A stretch of DNA of 64,000 bases, from assembly GCF_949987535.1 (NCBI RefSeq), contig NC_080082.1, positions 48,274,374 to 48,338,373 on the forward strand, given 5' to 3'. The notes beneath the pieces are model-generated. The model had not been told where the DNA came from and did no database searches. It worked only from the letters and a program-made list of their open reading frames with translations. Of the stretch, positions 11,516 through 23,357 are shown in pieces (position 1 is the first letter of the stretch; each line of letters starts with the position of its first letter). Origin of the DNA: Balaenoptera acutorostrata (taxonomy: Eukaryota > Chordata > Mammalia > Artiodactyla > Balaenopteridae). Position numbers and translations under genes: made by a program.

Positions 11516-12904
11516 GTTAAAGACCAGCTCCCCTGCAGCCAGCCTTGCCCCATTGGCTCCACCAGGCCTCTTTCCCACGTGGACACAACCCACACGGCCA
11601 CGATCCGGGACAATGCTGCGATGCTGCCACGAGGGGTCGCTAGTGCACACCGCCCGCCACTCACACTGAGAACCTTGAGAAGACTTCAGCCCGGCTTGAG
11701 GGATCACAGTTCAGAAACAAATGCTGTAGGAAGGCCCTTTGGTATGGAGTGTGAAGAGTCCAAGCCACAAGAATGTCTGCTCAGCCCTGCTTCAAAAGCT
11801 CACTTATCTGTCTTCTCTGGAATGGGATTCTGTCTGCGTGAGGAGGCATCCCTCCTGCAGCCTAAGTTGGGGACGTCAGAGACTGGCTGGAAAACAGCCT
11901 CACCTGCTTCCTCTGGCTGCCCACACCGTACACACTGCCCTCCATGGACCACCCCCCCGCCCCCAACATCGGGAAACTCACAGGGCTTGGCCTCCCGCTG
12001 AGTGGAGGGAGCCAGAGACAGGATAGGGCTGTACATGCAGCTCTGAAGGGCCAAACTAAGAAGCAAATTTGCCCCTGGTGCTGCTACTGGGAAACCCCAG
12101 CTCTCCATCTCCCCTGGGAGCAGGAGGACGCTTCTCTGCCCAGGGCACTGAGCTGCTCCATGGAAGCGAGCCTGCTACTCTACACAGATTCAGCATGCAC
12201 AGGGAAAACCTCACCTAGGACACAGAAAGCATGACATTCACCAAATGCCCCTGGAAAGAGCACTCAGATTCAGTAAACAGCTCAGATTTGGATGGATTTA
12301 CATTCACAGCTTCTAAATCCCCAATGCAATGCATTGCTGCACGGCAAAGGTGGGAAGTTGGGGCTCCCTGCACGTGTAACCTGGAGACAGTGGCCCTGAT
12401 GTTGCCTGAATCAAATGCACACACGTCTCCCGGGAGCCTCTGGTCCCCCTCTGCTGTACCACCTGCAGCTATGGCTGGGTACATGGCATCAGACCCTCCC
12501 GCCCACCTGCCCGCAGCAGGATGTTCTGGGGGAAGACACTTTCTACCCGCATCCTCCCCCACCCCAGTTCTGGGACAAACGGTGGTCCCCAGGGCCCCAG
12601 GAGCTACACGAACACTTGCATGCGGCTCCCAACCAATTCCACCCCATGTGAATCCGGCTATCTCTCCTGGCCTTCCTTGTCTCAGGCACAGGACAAGCAT
12701 CATGAGGCCACAAAGCGCAGGCTTCCTCAGAAACTCTTGACAACTAGGGAAGAGATTTCTTGTGGTCTGGTTGCTAGTTCCTGCCTCTTCCAGCATGAGC
12801 AGGTGTTTTACCCTTAAATACGGAGCCGAGAGCTCCCCTCCCTGCTGGGCATTCCCACTCCACACACACACAGGGCACAGAGAGGCCCTTCAGACGGTCT
12901 TAGA
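11516..12904. other. Intronic sequence, nothing recognised
   Basis: GC-rich. The open frames on both strands (the longest is 218 codons, minus strand, 12215-12871) have no recognisable domain or codon pattern, and a 218-codon frame can arise by chance in GC-rich DNA. Confidence 0.45.
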
Positions 12905-13310
12905 ATAATGATGCCCACTTGGTACCTCCAGGGGACTTAACTAATTTATAAGGCAATTTTAATAATAACTATATATTAATTTTACATTCCCTTTTTACCT
13001 ATTTCAGTGACTACGAACTGTTAGGAATTAGGTAATATATTGCAACAGGCTTCTGGGGACTTTTTATTAACTAATGCCCCATATTTAAAAACCTTCCTGT
13101 CAAATGAGAAACATTAAAAAATGCTGTCCCTTTTATAATTGCTTCTAATAGACTCAATATTCAGGTCCTGGCCTTACCAGACAGCCCGGGCGGTACTTCC
13201 CCAAATTACACTTAACTTTTCATTTTCTTTCTGTCACTGGCCAATGGAATAATTCTGAAAACACACAAACGGTCATCTTACCGTGTCAGCCTGTAGCTCC
13301 TGAGATGCCT
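12905..13310. other. AT-rich unique island, candidate conserved non-coding element
   Basis: 400 bp without recognisable repeat. It has TTAACTAATTTATAAGG, 'ATATATTAATTTTACATTCC', 'GGAATTAGGTAATATATTGC', 'CTTTTTATTAACTAATGC', CCAAATTACACTTAAC and CCAATGGAATAATTC. Dense ATTA/TAAT cores and no simple-sequence character. Conservation not tested. Confidence 0.35.
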
Positions 13311-13399
13311 ATAAATTTGGAAGGTACAAGGACCACAAAGGACAGAGACATGCGGCAGCCTTTCTGCCCAGACTGTCACTGCAACGGCTCTGCTTTTGT

Positions 13400-13970
13400 A
13401 GAGTTGTTTGTTTTGTTTTGTTTTGGGGGTTGGGGGGTAAACCTATTTATTGAAATATAACATACGTACAGTAAAACGCACACATCGTAGGTGTCCAGAT
13501 TGATGAGGTTTCACAAATGTACCCTTTAGACCAAGACGCAGAACATGTCTAGTCCCCTGGCAGGTGCCACCGCTGCCCCCTCTCTCTGCCCCCATCTGCT
13601 CCTCCATCACCAGAGTTTTGCCTGTTGGGGAACTTCATGGAATGGAACAATTCTCCTTTCTCTCAACACTGACCCCACGGGAGCCGCCTGACCTTGGTCT
13701 CGTGTGCAGAGACCTGTGGTTCTCACTGCTCAACGGTACTCATCACGTGAACACACCATAGTCCATCCACCTCCACAGGCGGGCTTTGGGTCCCCGCGGT
13801 TTTAGAGAACCCCCAGCCCACATACACAGTGTTCTCGCGTGTGGCTCTTGGCGTGTCTGCTGTATGCGGAGTGGAACTGCTGGTCGCCAGGTACGGGATG
13901 CTCAGCTTTGGTGGACGCTGCCAGTCGTCCTCCAGTGTCTCTGCTTTTCATGTTTGCTGCTTTTTCCCTG
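13400..13970 (-). repeat. Old L1 (L1M-type) 3' end, antisense
   Basis: It begins with an inverted A-tail (TTTGTTTTGTTTTG), then 'tttattgaaatataacatac', then 'ttcatggaatggaacaattctcctttc'. It ends near 'gcggagtggaactgctggtcgccagg' and 'gctgccagtcgtcctcc', which is the antisense order of old L1 3' ends. The element at the right window edge starts the same way. Confidence 0.65.
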
Positions 13971-14631
13971 GCGGAGAAGAAACTTTCAAGCCCATCGCTT
14001 TATGACCTAGAGGCTTGAACCCGAGAGTGAGGCCTCGGAGCGCCTCACCGGGCCTGGGTCCTGCCTCTCTCGGTCATCTCGGGCAAAGCTGGCAGAAACC
14101 ACCTTCTCCTAAAGCCAGACCTACCCCGTGGGATGACAGCACATCTAGCCTTCCCCCCAGCCCCAAAGGTGGGGTCACATGCTCCTGAGAAATGGAGTTG
14201 CAGAGGGACTCTGACGTCCCCTCATCTGCGAGTAGAGACCTCTGCAGAAATGGAAATCTGATTGGGGATGAGGCAGAGGGAGTGAAAAACACAAACCCTT
14301 TCAAGCAGGGGAGAAAGGTACCAGCTGGGGGCGTCCAGAAGTGGCTGGGAAAGGTCATGCCCTCTGAGTGGCTGCTCAGCCTCGGGAACGGGGTCGGGAA
14401 GGAGCAGGAGGGAGCTCAGCAAGTGGCTTGCAAGGTCCAGCCCTTCCTGCTTTGAGTGCAGACTGAGACAGGGCGGTCAGGGGCCGCGCAGACACTGGAC
14501 AGGCAAACATTTGAGGATAACGGGAGAGAGGGAGCAGAGAGAGACATCAACTTCCCCAGGGAAGGAGCCCCAGGGTGCAGGCCCACTGCAGCGTGAGCAA
14601 CAGGGACTATCAGAACACAGGCCAGAACTGA
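13971..14631. other. Intronic sequence, nothing recognised
   Basis: Unique GC-rich DNA, no exon or repeat recognised. Confidence 0.4.
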
Positions 14632-14682
14632 AGACGAGGGACGAGGAGGGATGAGGAGGGACGAGGAGGGACAGAGGAGGTG
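14632..14682. repeat. Short purine-rich tandem repeat, ~11-bp unit
   Basis: Four tandem variants of GACGAGGAGGG / GATGAGGAGGG, an imperfect minisatellite of all-purine strand bias. Confidence 0.75.
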
Positions 14683-16079
14683 GCAGACAGCCCCCAGCAC
14701 CGGGGGCGGCCAAGTGCGGGCAGTTGAGGTGACAGTTTCACATCCACCTTGCACTTCTAGGCAGAGGAGAGAAGAAGCCCAGCCTCCCTGGGCTGCTGGA
14801 AAGCCACCAAGCTGGGAGGCCTTTGTTTTCACTTCCAAATTCAAAGGCCCTGGGCGGGCGTCAGCCAGCATCTGATCTCGACTCAAAGCCACAGCGGATC
14901 CCTGATGAGCCCAACACAGAGTCTCAGCTGTGCCAGCCTTGGGGAGCTTGGAAAATTAAGGCCCCAGAAGCCAGTTTTAGAAGTTTATGAATAATAAATG
15001 CAATTAATGTGAGAGAAAACAGAATCTGGAAGCCGAGGGGAGGCCGCGGGATGGGTGACTCAGCAGGTGGCCTCCCTCGTCACTTCTGGCTGCCCAGCCC
15101 CTCAGAACGGACAGGTGGTCAGGAGGTGGGGGGGTGCTAGGCCCCTCCCTCACCTGGCCACAGCCCAGAACAATGAACAATTGGGGCCTGGGTCTGGCTG
15201 GGAGACAAAGGCCCCCAGAACCCTCCCCCTGGTTCAGCCCCAGGCCGGGTCCGCCCTGGTGCTGGGGTCCTGGCTCCACAGCGTGCCTCTCTGGCCTTGA
15301 GCACACTTTTGACTAGATGTTGTCACATAAGTGCTGATCCTATGACCCTCCGCTCTCACTCACATCAGCATCCTGGGGGTCCGAATCGCCAAGGGCTGCA
15401 GGCTGAGGGCCGCCTCGGGCCCCTCACACCACATTCCCATGGGGTCCCCTGGCTGGTCTTGTGCTAGTCCGAAGCCCGTCTGCAGGTCGGTGTCCCCCCC
15501 AGAGCTCTCAGCAGGTCCTCTGCCTTCCCAGTGCCTGGCACTGAATATCCCTCAACGAGCATCACTGGAAGGTAGAGCAGGTGTGGAGGAAGAAAGAGGC
15601 TGGCCTCCAGGAAGCAGTGAGGAGGAAGAAAGGTGGGCTCCAGTTGGGGGAGACGAGGAAAAGCCTGAAGTCAAACTGGCCCAGAGCTTCCCCCAACTTC
15701 TCGGCTCCCAGCTTGCTTTCAGGGTTGCTTCTGGAGAGAGGAGCAGGAGAGGGGAGGAGAGGTGGAGGAGGAGGAAAGGGGCGGGAGGGCTCAGACGGGC
15801 AGCCTTCCCAGTGGACCCCCAGAGCCCCACCTGGAGGCTAGAGCGAGCCTTCTCCAGCATCTCCCGCTGGCGAGGACAGGCTGCTCCTGCCTGACCAAGA
15901 CCAGCACAATCCAAGCTCCAGGGCCCCCCAGGCTGAGGAGGCACCTGCCCCTGGCATGGGCCATGAGACTAGTGCCCACCAGTGAGGCCTCGGGGGCTGC
16001 CCCAGATGAGGTCACCAGAGAGACTCTGTCCACTAGCCCTGTAGGGACTCAGGGGCCCATCGGTGAACATGGGTGAGGA
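14683..16079. other. Intronic sequence, nothing recognised
   Basis: GC-rich. A small AT island near 14950-15010 (AATAATAAATGCAATTAATG) is too short to classify. Confidence 0.4.
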
Positions 16080-16200
16080 ATTGCCAGGAAGCTTCTTTCA
16101 CTTACTATAAATTGCACCTTTATGGGAAAATCAATGATATTGCCTCCTCGATCTTCCACACTTGTTGCTGGTCTAAAGTAATTACTCCACAGGATGACAG
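16080..16200. other. Small AT-rich island, weak regulatory candidate
   Basis: 'CACTTACTATAAATTGCACC', 'AAAATCAATGATATTGCC' and 'CTAAAGTAATTACTCC' occur in unique sequence. The TAATTA core and ATCAAT are homeodomain-like. Inference only. Confidence 0.25.
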
Positions 16201-16324
16201 GCCAAAACCGGTGATTCCCGAGAGCCCGCCTGCCTCACGCCTGCATCCCAGGAGGGCCCGGGATGGGAAGCGGCCGGGAGAGATTCATCACGCCCAGCTC
16301 CCCGGCTTGTCCATCAGGTCCCTG

Positions 16325-16650
16325 GGCAATACCATCCACACGCCTACTATGCGCCAGTCGTGACATACTGTGACCACAACAGGATGAGTGCGGCAGACCC
16401 AGGCCCTCGTCCACGGAGAGACAGACACTACCTGATTAACCGTGACAGTGGGAAGTTGGACAAAGCAGAAGCCATGTGAGGGAGAGCACAGCCAAAGTGA
16501 CGGGACTCACAGGAAGACTTCCTGGAGGAGGGGGTCTGCAGCAGAGGGCAGAGCAAGTGGGAAATTCAGAGGCAGAGAGAAGCAGGGCATGCGAGAGGAG
16601 CGGCAACAAGGCCCGAGGAGGCAGCCAGAGCTCCGGGGGCTCTGACCCTC
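16325..16650 (-). repeat. L2 LINE 3' end, antisense
   Basis: 'CACGCCTACTATGCGCCAG' followed by 'caggccctcgtccacggag' and 'cctggaggagg' has the inverted L2 order (cacctactatgtgccaggcac..tccctgccctcatggag..). The right half is weaker. Confidence 0.5.
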
Positions 16651-16689
16651 AGAACGCCTGTGTCGCCCATTCCTGGCACTCTGAACGTT

Positions 16690-17185
16690 AACTTCTTGAA
16701 ACAGTCTACTTTTTCCTCTTTCAAGGAGCTTGTTTAACTACCAACATCAATTGGCCAGCCATTCCATGAACAAATGGTTCTCTGCTTATCTCTGCGTTCA
16801 ATCACTTTTATTTGTCCCCAAGTATTTGGCAGGAACCAGTTACATCAATAAAGAAACGTCAATTTTTAACTGCCACATGAGATGCAAAAGCTTCAGATGG
16901 ATTTTCCATCAGCAAACAGGGTGCCTGGAGGACTATTATTAACAGCCATTAGAGACACACAGGCAGGCCCGGGAGACAGGGCTCTAGATTTAGACCGGAT
17001 TAAGGAGATGCTGTAGACGCCGGACCTCTCGGCATCATAAATAATGCTGAAATTTTAGACTGTGGCTGAACTCTCTGTTGTCACAATCGTTTAGGCCACG
17101 GTGTATCTGATGTTGTATAGCAAAATGACAAATATCTTTCTCAACTGCTAAGTGCATACAGCCCACAGAAATAAATCCAACCAAA
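16690..17185. other. AT-rich unique region, candidate conserved non-coding element
   Basis: Two adjacent AT-rich blocks. 16690-16945 has 'GTTCAATCACTTTTATTTG', 'CATCAATAAAGAAACGTCAA' and 'GGACTATTATTAACAGCC'. 17020-17180 has 'CATCATAAATAATGCTGAAAT'. No repeat match, and the contrast with the GC-rich flanks is marked. A role as enhancer is inference. Confidence 0.3.
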
Positions 17186-18580
17186 TTGCCCAGTACAGGT
17201 AAGGAGACATGACATGACAGTGGGTTGCGGGGGTGGGGCGGGTGGTATCAGAAGCAACTCAGACAGTGATTTCCAGAGGTGTGTGGGCCGTGTGGAGAGG
17301 GGCTTGTTTTCTCGCTGACTCTCACCACTTCCTGTCGTGTCACCTCACTGCTGGAAGAGGTGGGGTTCCCAACCCTCAGTAACATGTGGGGTCTGATACC
17401 CAGCTCTCCCCAACAACCACCACGTCGCAGCAGAGCCAATGACATGGGCAGAAAAAAAATAACACAGGAAGAATGATGGAGTGATGCGTCTAACTGTGAA
17501 ATATAAGGAGAGAAGTGCATTAAAGCCATGGGTGATCCTCCGGGACAGCTGGAAATCGCCCTCCACGTCCCGCTGGCTGGCCTACTGCCCAAAGGCAAGC
17601 CCCCAAGGATGTCACCAACCAGCAAGACTTTGTGCGACGTCCAGAAACCAGGGAGGGCGCTCAGAGGGCAGCCCTGGGGGCTCTGGGCTTCTGGCACAGA
17701 CACTCGGCTGGGTACAGGGTGAACAGATCCATCCGCCCCTGAGCCTGGAAAATAACTGTCCCGGGGGCAGGGACGCCACATCTCAACACCCATGCCGTGC
17801 CTGTTCTGCAGGAGAAACGATGCCCATCTTAGGATCCTGCCCCAGCTCGGAGCCCCAACCAACACGCTGGGCCGCTCCCTCTCTTGGGCCAGACCCGCCT
17901 GATTTTGGGGTTGCCAGAAAATGAAGACTGCAGGACATCGAGAGAAGAGGCAGGTCAAAGGGTTCCACTGGCCCTTTAGCCCTATTCCTTGCAAGACCAA
18001 GACCTCTGCCGGGGCCCGTGACACCCCCAGCCTTGCCAGATGGTGAGCTCTTCCACTGTCCAGCCAGCCAGGCCAAACCAGAGTGGCCCCTGGGTGATGG
18101 AGGTGGGTACGGCAGGGTCCTGCTCGCACCAATAGCCGGCCCTGGCGGGGCAGCTGTCCTGAAGGAAAACAGTCTCCCTGTACTGGTCGCTCTCACCGGA
18201 GCAGAACTGTGGAGCCAAACCAATGACGTCTCTGGGACTGAGGTGTGCTTCTGTAAGAACACAGGAAACAAGGAGAATGCTGTCTAACAAAGAGGGACCT
18301 GTGCTCCAGGCCAGCCCACTGACACACTTCTCCTCCCTGGCAGTGCACAAGTGGCTGCTCTCGGAGGGGACCTGAAGTGGAGGTCTGAGGGGCTGCTCCG
18401 TGCTCCAGACAAGTCATGGCCTGGGCAGGGAAAATCGTGACCTGGCCAGGGCTCTCATAACCTGCCATGTCTCACAGGCACCCACAGACCCCAGAGGGTA
18501 CCGGCAGCGCGCGGGTCCTACACCTCCTGGCCCCGCCTCCCCTCGGCTGGGCACCTAAGACAAGGGGCCCCAGCTCTTGG
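17186..18580. other. Intronic sequence, nothing recognised
   Basis: The longest non-repeat open frame of the window (294 codons, minus, 17248-18132) lies here. It has no domain, no low-complexity bias typical of real proteins and no splice context, so I treat it as chance. Confidence 0.45.
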
Positions 18581-18594
18581 TGGCCATGACTTCT

Positions 18595-19019
18595 TTTTTT
18601 TTTTTTTAAACAGCTTTTGCAAATGCTAGAAACTACTGCTTATTTTTTGTTTTGTTTTGGGTTTTTATTATTATTTATTTATTTATTTATTTATTTTTGG
18701 CTGACTTGGGTCTTTGCTGCTGAGCGTGGGCTTTCTCTAGTTGTGGCGAGCGGGGGCTACTCTTTGTTGTGGTGCGTGGGCTTCTCACTGCAGTGGCTTC
18801 TCTTACTGCAGAGCACGGGTTCTAGGCGCACGGGCTTCAGTAGCTGTGGCACGCAGGCTCAGTAGTTGTGTCTCGCGGGTTCTAGAGCTCAAGCTCAGTA
18901 GTTGTGGCTCATGGGCTTAGTCGCTCTGCGGCATGTAGGATCTTCCCGGACCAGGGATCGAACCCGTGTCCCCTGCATTGGCAGGCGGATTCTTAACCAC
19001 TGCACCACCAGGGAAGTCC
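18595..19019 (-). mobile_element. CHR SINE with duplicated A-tail (possible 3' transduction)
   Basis: Minus-strand CHR SINE. The head at 19019 reads GACTTCCCTGGTGGTGCAGTGG, tRNA-related B-box text follows (GGTTCGATCC in reverse), and the tail is (AAATA)n at 18665-18697. It is flanked by a perfect 14-bp target-site duplication TGGCCATGACTTCT at 18581-18594 and 19020-19033. Beyond the normal tail the element continues through an A-rich link, ~34 non-repetitive bases (18608-18641) and a second A13 run that abuts the duplication. The transposed RNA therefore carried extra 3' sequence. CHR SINEs are Pol III transcripts mobilised by L1. Confidence 0.92.
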
Positions 19020-19033
19020 TGGCCATGACTTCT

Positions 19034-19685
19034 GCCAGGACTGGGGAGCAGCACTAGACCCTCCAAATCCTCTCCTGGAGGGGCCAAACCTTAGACAAAG
19101 GTGGGTCAGCACAAAGGCTTTCTCCCCTGTGCACAGGGGCAAGTGGGGAGGGGGACCGGGCACAGGGCAGGCTGGCATGCCCGTCGAGCCTCCCCAAGAA
19201 GCAGGGTCTCTGAGGGTGACCCGGCAGGGCCCCTGGGGCCCAGGCAGTTGGTTTTAGCTTCCTGGGGGCTCACCAAAAAGAAGATTCCCAAGTGAGAGGG
19301 CTCGGCCCAGAGATGACCACTACAGCTGGCTCGTCAGGGGTCTGCGGGTCACGCAGCCCAGCACCATCCTCGTGAAGGGTGGCTGGCGCCCCCAACTGTC
19401 AGCGTCCGTGATTAAATCAGACCACAGCCTCTCAGGTGCTGCCACCCTCAGGCCTTGATTAATGCCTTTCATACATTCCCTGGAGCAAATGCCAAACCTT
19501 ACAAGAAAACGGTTCCAAGAAATGTTCTGAATGATTGTATGCTGGCTTTTCCTCAAGCATAGCAATGGTTCATTTATAAAAGTTCTAGACGATGTCCAGT
19601 GGGACCTGTCACAAGACGGGTGACCCTGGCTGGAGACGAACCTTTCCCCTCTGCTGTCTCAATCTCCCCAGGCACAGGTGGTCCG
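19034..19685. other. Intronic sequence, nothing recognised
   Basis: Unique sequence, no exon or repeat recognised. Confidence 0.4.
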
Positions 19686-19689
19686 GACT

Positions 19690-20440
19690 CTTCTAGCCAG
19701 TCTCCCCCCGACCCCAATCATTTAATAGCAACTCCATCCTTGCAGGTACTCACGTCGAAAACCCTGCAGTCACCCTTGATCTGACAACAAATCCTGCTGG
19801 CTCTACCTTCCAAATCAGACAGGGACCAGATTCCACGATAACCTCTGAGCCTTCGGGTTCAACAGGTCCAGCATAAAATACACCCAGAACCTGTCTGCTT
19901 CTCCCCTCAAACGTTCTGACCCCGGACTGGGGCCCTGTCACCTCTCACCACTGCAAGGGCCTCCTCGTGGGGCCTGCTGCTGCCGCCCTTGCCCCACTGC
20001 TGTCTCCGCTCAGCACAGCTGCCTAAGGCTACTCTCCATTATCAGACAGTCCCTCCGCTGCCCGACCTGTCGCCTCTCGGCCCTCACCCCCCAGCCCTCT
20101 CCTCTCTGCCCCTTGGGCCTCTGCACTGCTCCTCTCCTCTGCCACCCCAGGGCTCGGCCCCCAGCCCCTCTGGGTCGTACCCAACCTCTCTGCGAGGCTG
20201 TGATGCCACCCAACTCAAAACCGCAGATCACTCCTAAGACTCCCTCTATCACTTTTCACAGTTTTCCGTTTTCTGTAGTTATTTGTCACCAACGAATATT
20301 CTGTACATTTTACTTATTTCTTTTGTTTCTCTTTCCTCTAGAGCTTCGCAGATAGGTTTCCCTCTGTTCTGTCTCTCTGCTCCTAGAACACTGCTTGGCA
20401 CCTGTAGTTCCCCCAATAAATGTTTGTAATCCAACCAACT
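19690..20440 (+). repeat. L2 LINE 3' end
   Basis: Continuous L2 order: 'tccatccttgcaggtactcac', 'ctctcaccactgcaagggcctcc', 'gcctaaggctactctcc', then 'tctgctcctagaacactgcttggcacctg' and 'ccaataaatgtttgtaatccaacc'. About 750 bp, diverged. Confidence 0.7.
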
Positions 20441-21165
20441 GGCACAGGCAAGCTGGGAATGAGCCAATACTTGCTGGCCGGCGGGCAGGATGGGCCCAGG
20501 GGTGGCCTGTTTGCCAAGGACAGGCAGTGTGTGGGGGGCATCTGTCAGCCTGCTCGGCCAAGACCAGTGGGAGGGTCCAGAGGGCTTCCGCTGCCCTCCC
20601 GGTGAACCCTCTGAATGGTCAAATCAGAACTCTCTGCAACGGACAACGCTAAACGTAGTTCTGGGCCAGTTTTCGCCGCACGGACTATATCTGGAAATGA
20701 CTTCGGAAAATCCTGGTCTTGAAGGGACAGTGAAGCTGGTTTCTGTAGGTTCCGCCAAGCCCAGCGAGGTCAGCTCTGGCTGTTCCAGGCCTGCGGAGGT
20801 GACCTCGACAGCCTGCCGTATGAACATCCTTCTGGCGAGGCCGGCCTTTGTCTGGCCTCGAGACCACCTTTGAATGACTGCGCCTCATTGCGACACCAAC
20901 ACGCCTCTTATCTGCCAGCGCAGGGGCGCAGACCCAATTCCTCAATAACCACTGGGCTGTCAGGTTCACCAGGGCCAGTGACCACATCCACAGGAAGTGA
21001 GGCTGCCTGGAAGAGGGGATGGCTGTGGGCAGGGTAGGGTGGGGTGGGATGGGGGTGGGACGTGATCTTGCTCTGACATGCACGACTTTGGCCCCAGCTG
21101 GCCTGGAGACTCCCTGGCCCCTGAATCCTCCAAGGGTTGATCGAGGGGCCTGTGGAGCCCTCCTC
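20441..21165. other. Intronic sequence, nothing recognised
   Basis: 20640-20960 is unusually CpG-containing for this intron (TTTTCGCCGCACGG, 'CTTCGGAAAATCC', TTGCGACACC) and free of recognised repeats. No exon signature. Confidence 0.35.
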
Positions 21166-21167
21166 TT

Positions 21168-21250
21168 CCTCAGGAATAGTTACTGAGCACCTGCTACGTA
21201 CCAGGCTGCCACAGGCCCTGAGGCAGGGCCTGTTCTCCCTGCCCTGTCTG
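21168..21250 (-). repeat. L2 terminal fragment, antisense
   Basis: 'ACTGAGCACCTGCTACGTACC' followed by CAGGCTGCC and CTCCCTGCCC matches the inverted L2 end (tgagcacctactatgtgccaggcac). Confidence 0.5.
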
Positions 21251-21799
21251 CAGTCCAGAACTGTCCATCCCTGCTGGTGACCTCTGCCTGCTGGTGACCT
21301 CTGCCCGCTCCCGCATGTCTACCCGACCGCTCCCCTGCCCAACCTGTCCCTTTGCTCTGGACCTGTGGTCTCTAAAGGGCCACAGAGAATGTTTCTAGAG
21401 GCTGGAGCAACCTCTGAAGGCCACACCCTGGCCTCTAGACAATGGCCCCTGGGCTTCCTGGTTGAGATTGACCTTGACCCGGGGTGAGTGTGGGGGGGTG
21501 GTGGGGGGTGGTTTGAATGCCCTGCCATTTCTTAGGCACTTCAGGAGGCAGAACCTCTTCCTTACCTAGGGTTGGCCAGATTCCCCCCCACCCCCATTCT
21601 GGCATTAGGTTATATGTCATCGTAATTCATAAAGTGATAGGTCTTTGTCATTTTTAATTTGCATAGGTAATTTAAAAAATCAGAACTCCCATAGAAGAGA
21701 CCTGGGCCTTTCTGGTACCCTGCACTGTGCAGTGATCACCGCCAGGATGAAAGCAGCAGGCCCCCATCCATAGGGCAGAGGTCGCCATGGCCCAACAGC

Positions 21800-21980
21800 G
21801 AAGGTCAAGCACTCTAGAGCCACGGGCCAGGGTTCCAATCCTGGCTCAATGGATTGGCCTCTTGTCAATGGTATGGCCTTGGACAAGTTACTCAGCCTCT
21901 TTGTTCCTCACTTTCCTTGCCTATAAAAGAGTCAATTGTGCCTACATGCAGAAGGTTGCCGTGAGGGTGAAATGCATCAT
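21800..21980 (+). repeat. MIR SINE
   Basis: 'GGTTCCAATCCTGGCTCAATG', 'TATGGCCTTGGACAAGTTAC', 'TCAGCCTCTTTGTTCCTCAC', 'TTGCCTATAAAAGAG' and 'GTGAGGGTGAAATGC' follow the sense MIR consensus order. Confidence 0.85.
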
Positions 21981-22104
21981 ACCCTCATTTGACAGCAGAA
22001 GGGGGAAAAGCCCAGGCCTCTGGAAACGCCTGCGGGGCTGTCGCTGCCGCCTGGCCAATGCCCATGGCCTCCCTCTCCCAGAACTAGCTCCAGGGTAAAG
22101 GGCC

Positions 22105-22192
22105 TCCTTCACTGCTGGATCCCCAGGGCTCAGAACAGTGTCTGGCACACAGTTTGTGCTTAATAAATGCCTGCAGAACAAACGAATGGGCT
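22105..22192 (+). repeat. L2 terminal fragment
   Basis: 'TGGATCCCCAGGGCTCAGAA', CAGTGTCTGGCACACAG and 'TGCTTAATAAATGCCTGCAG' form the canonical L2 closing block. Confidence 0.75.
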
Positions 22193-22527
22193 GAAAGAGG
22201 AACAGCTGAGGGAACTCGCCCCGGCCTCAGGGGTTCTGTGTCTTACATGCTGGACCAAGAACTTCTGATCCCCAAAGCCCCTTTGCCCCTCCCTGAGAAC
22301 CACCACCATCCTGTCCGCACAGGTCACTGACAGATCATTTCTAAGACCCCAGACCCACTGCCCCAGCTCCTCCTCACTCCTCCACCTGGTCGTCAGCCCC
22401 ACAAATGGCTCTGTCCCTCTGGAGATCTGTCTAACCTACCCCACCTCCTGCCCGTGGTCTAAAGGGACCTGCAAGGGCCAGGCCTGTGTGCTCTCAGGCA
22501 GGCAGAGTGAGGGGGCGTGCTTAATGG

Positions 22528-22612
22528 GTGTGCACACCCTTCCACACAAACACAGCACACACACACACGAATACATTACACACAACACACACACACACAC
22601 CACACACACTTA
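22528..22612. repeat. CA-rich simple repeat
   Basis: Interrupted (CA)n with ACACACACACACG, 'ATTACACACAACACACAC' and CCACACACACT. Confidence 0.88.
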
Positions 22613-22929
22613 AGGCAGGGACATGCAATACAGCCAGGCCCTAATGAAAGTGCAGAGCCAGGTCCCTAGGGAGCTCTCTCCCATCCAAATGCACGGATGT
22701 CATAAAAGCACAGCCCTAAGGCCGAGCCTCTGCGTTTCAGGCCGGCACTACAGTGGCTGGGAGGTAGGAGGCGGGAGAAAAAGAAGCAAGCAGTCTGGAA
22801 GCGCGGCACCTGGAGCTGCCTGGACCAGACCTGCCTGTAAGGGGACAGGCAAGGGGCGTCGGGGAAGCGTGACTCGGCCTGCACAGCCTGGCTCGGCACC
22901 ACTAGGCCGCAAGTCTGAAGCCTGGGACT

Positions 22930-23345
22930 CCCACCATTCCTTCTCTTCCCTCACCCCCACGTGCCATCCCTCAGCAAGCCCTCAGCTCCAGCTCCAGCCT
23001 CAACCATCCTCCAACCCATCCTCTCCTCTCACTGCCCTCCTGTGGCCGCCTCTGTCCACTTGCCACCCAAAGCCACAGCCCCAGCAGGTCAAGTCATGCC
23101 AATCACAGACATCTCCGAGGGGCGTCTCACTGAGACCCGGCCTGCCACCCGCTCCTCTCTTACCCACCAGGCCCCGGTCCCTGTGCCCCTCACCAGGTGG
23201 GTCAGTGCCAGGCTGGCTCCTCAGCCCCTCTCGGCCTCAGTGCGAGGGTCACGCTGGGCCGTCAGCTCCCTGTTCTTTCCTGGACTCCAACTTACCACCA
23301 CATGTATTGATAATTCTCCTGCTTGTCTACCTTCCCCTCTGGAAT
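22930..23345 (+). repeat. L2 LINE fragment
   Basis: Pyrimidine-rich L2 text: 'caagtcatgccaatcacagac', 'ctcctgcttgtctaccttccc' and 'ctctggaatgtcag'. It is truncated by, or joined to, the MaLR LTR that follows. Confidence 0.45.
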
Positions 23346-23357
23346 GTCAGCGGTGAA

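Noticed and set aside
17248..18132. 294-codon open frame on the minus strand, the longest outside repeats
   Set aside because: No recognisable domain or signal and no codon-use pattern. It is GC-rich intronic DNA where such frames occur by chance.
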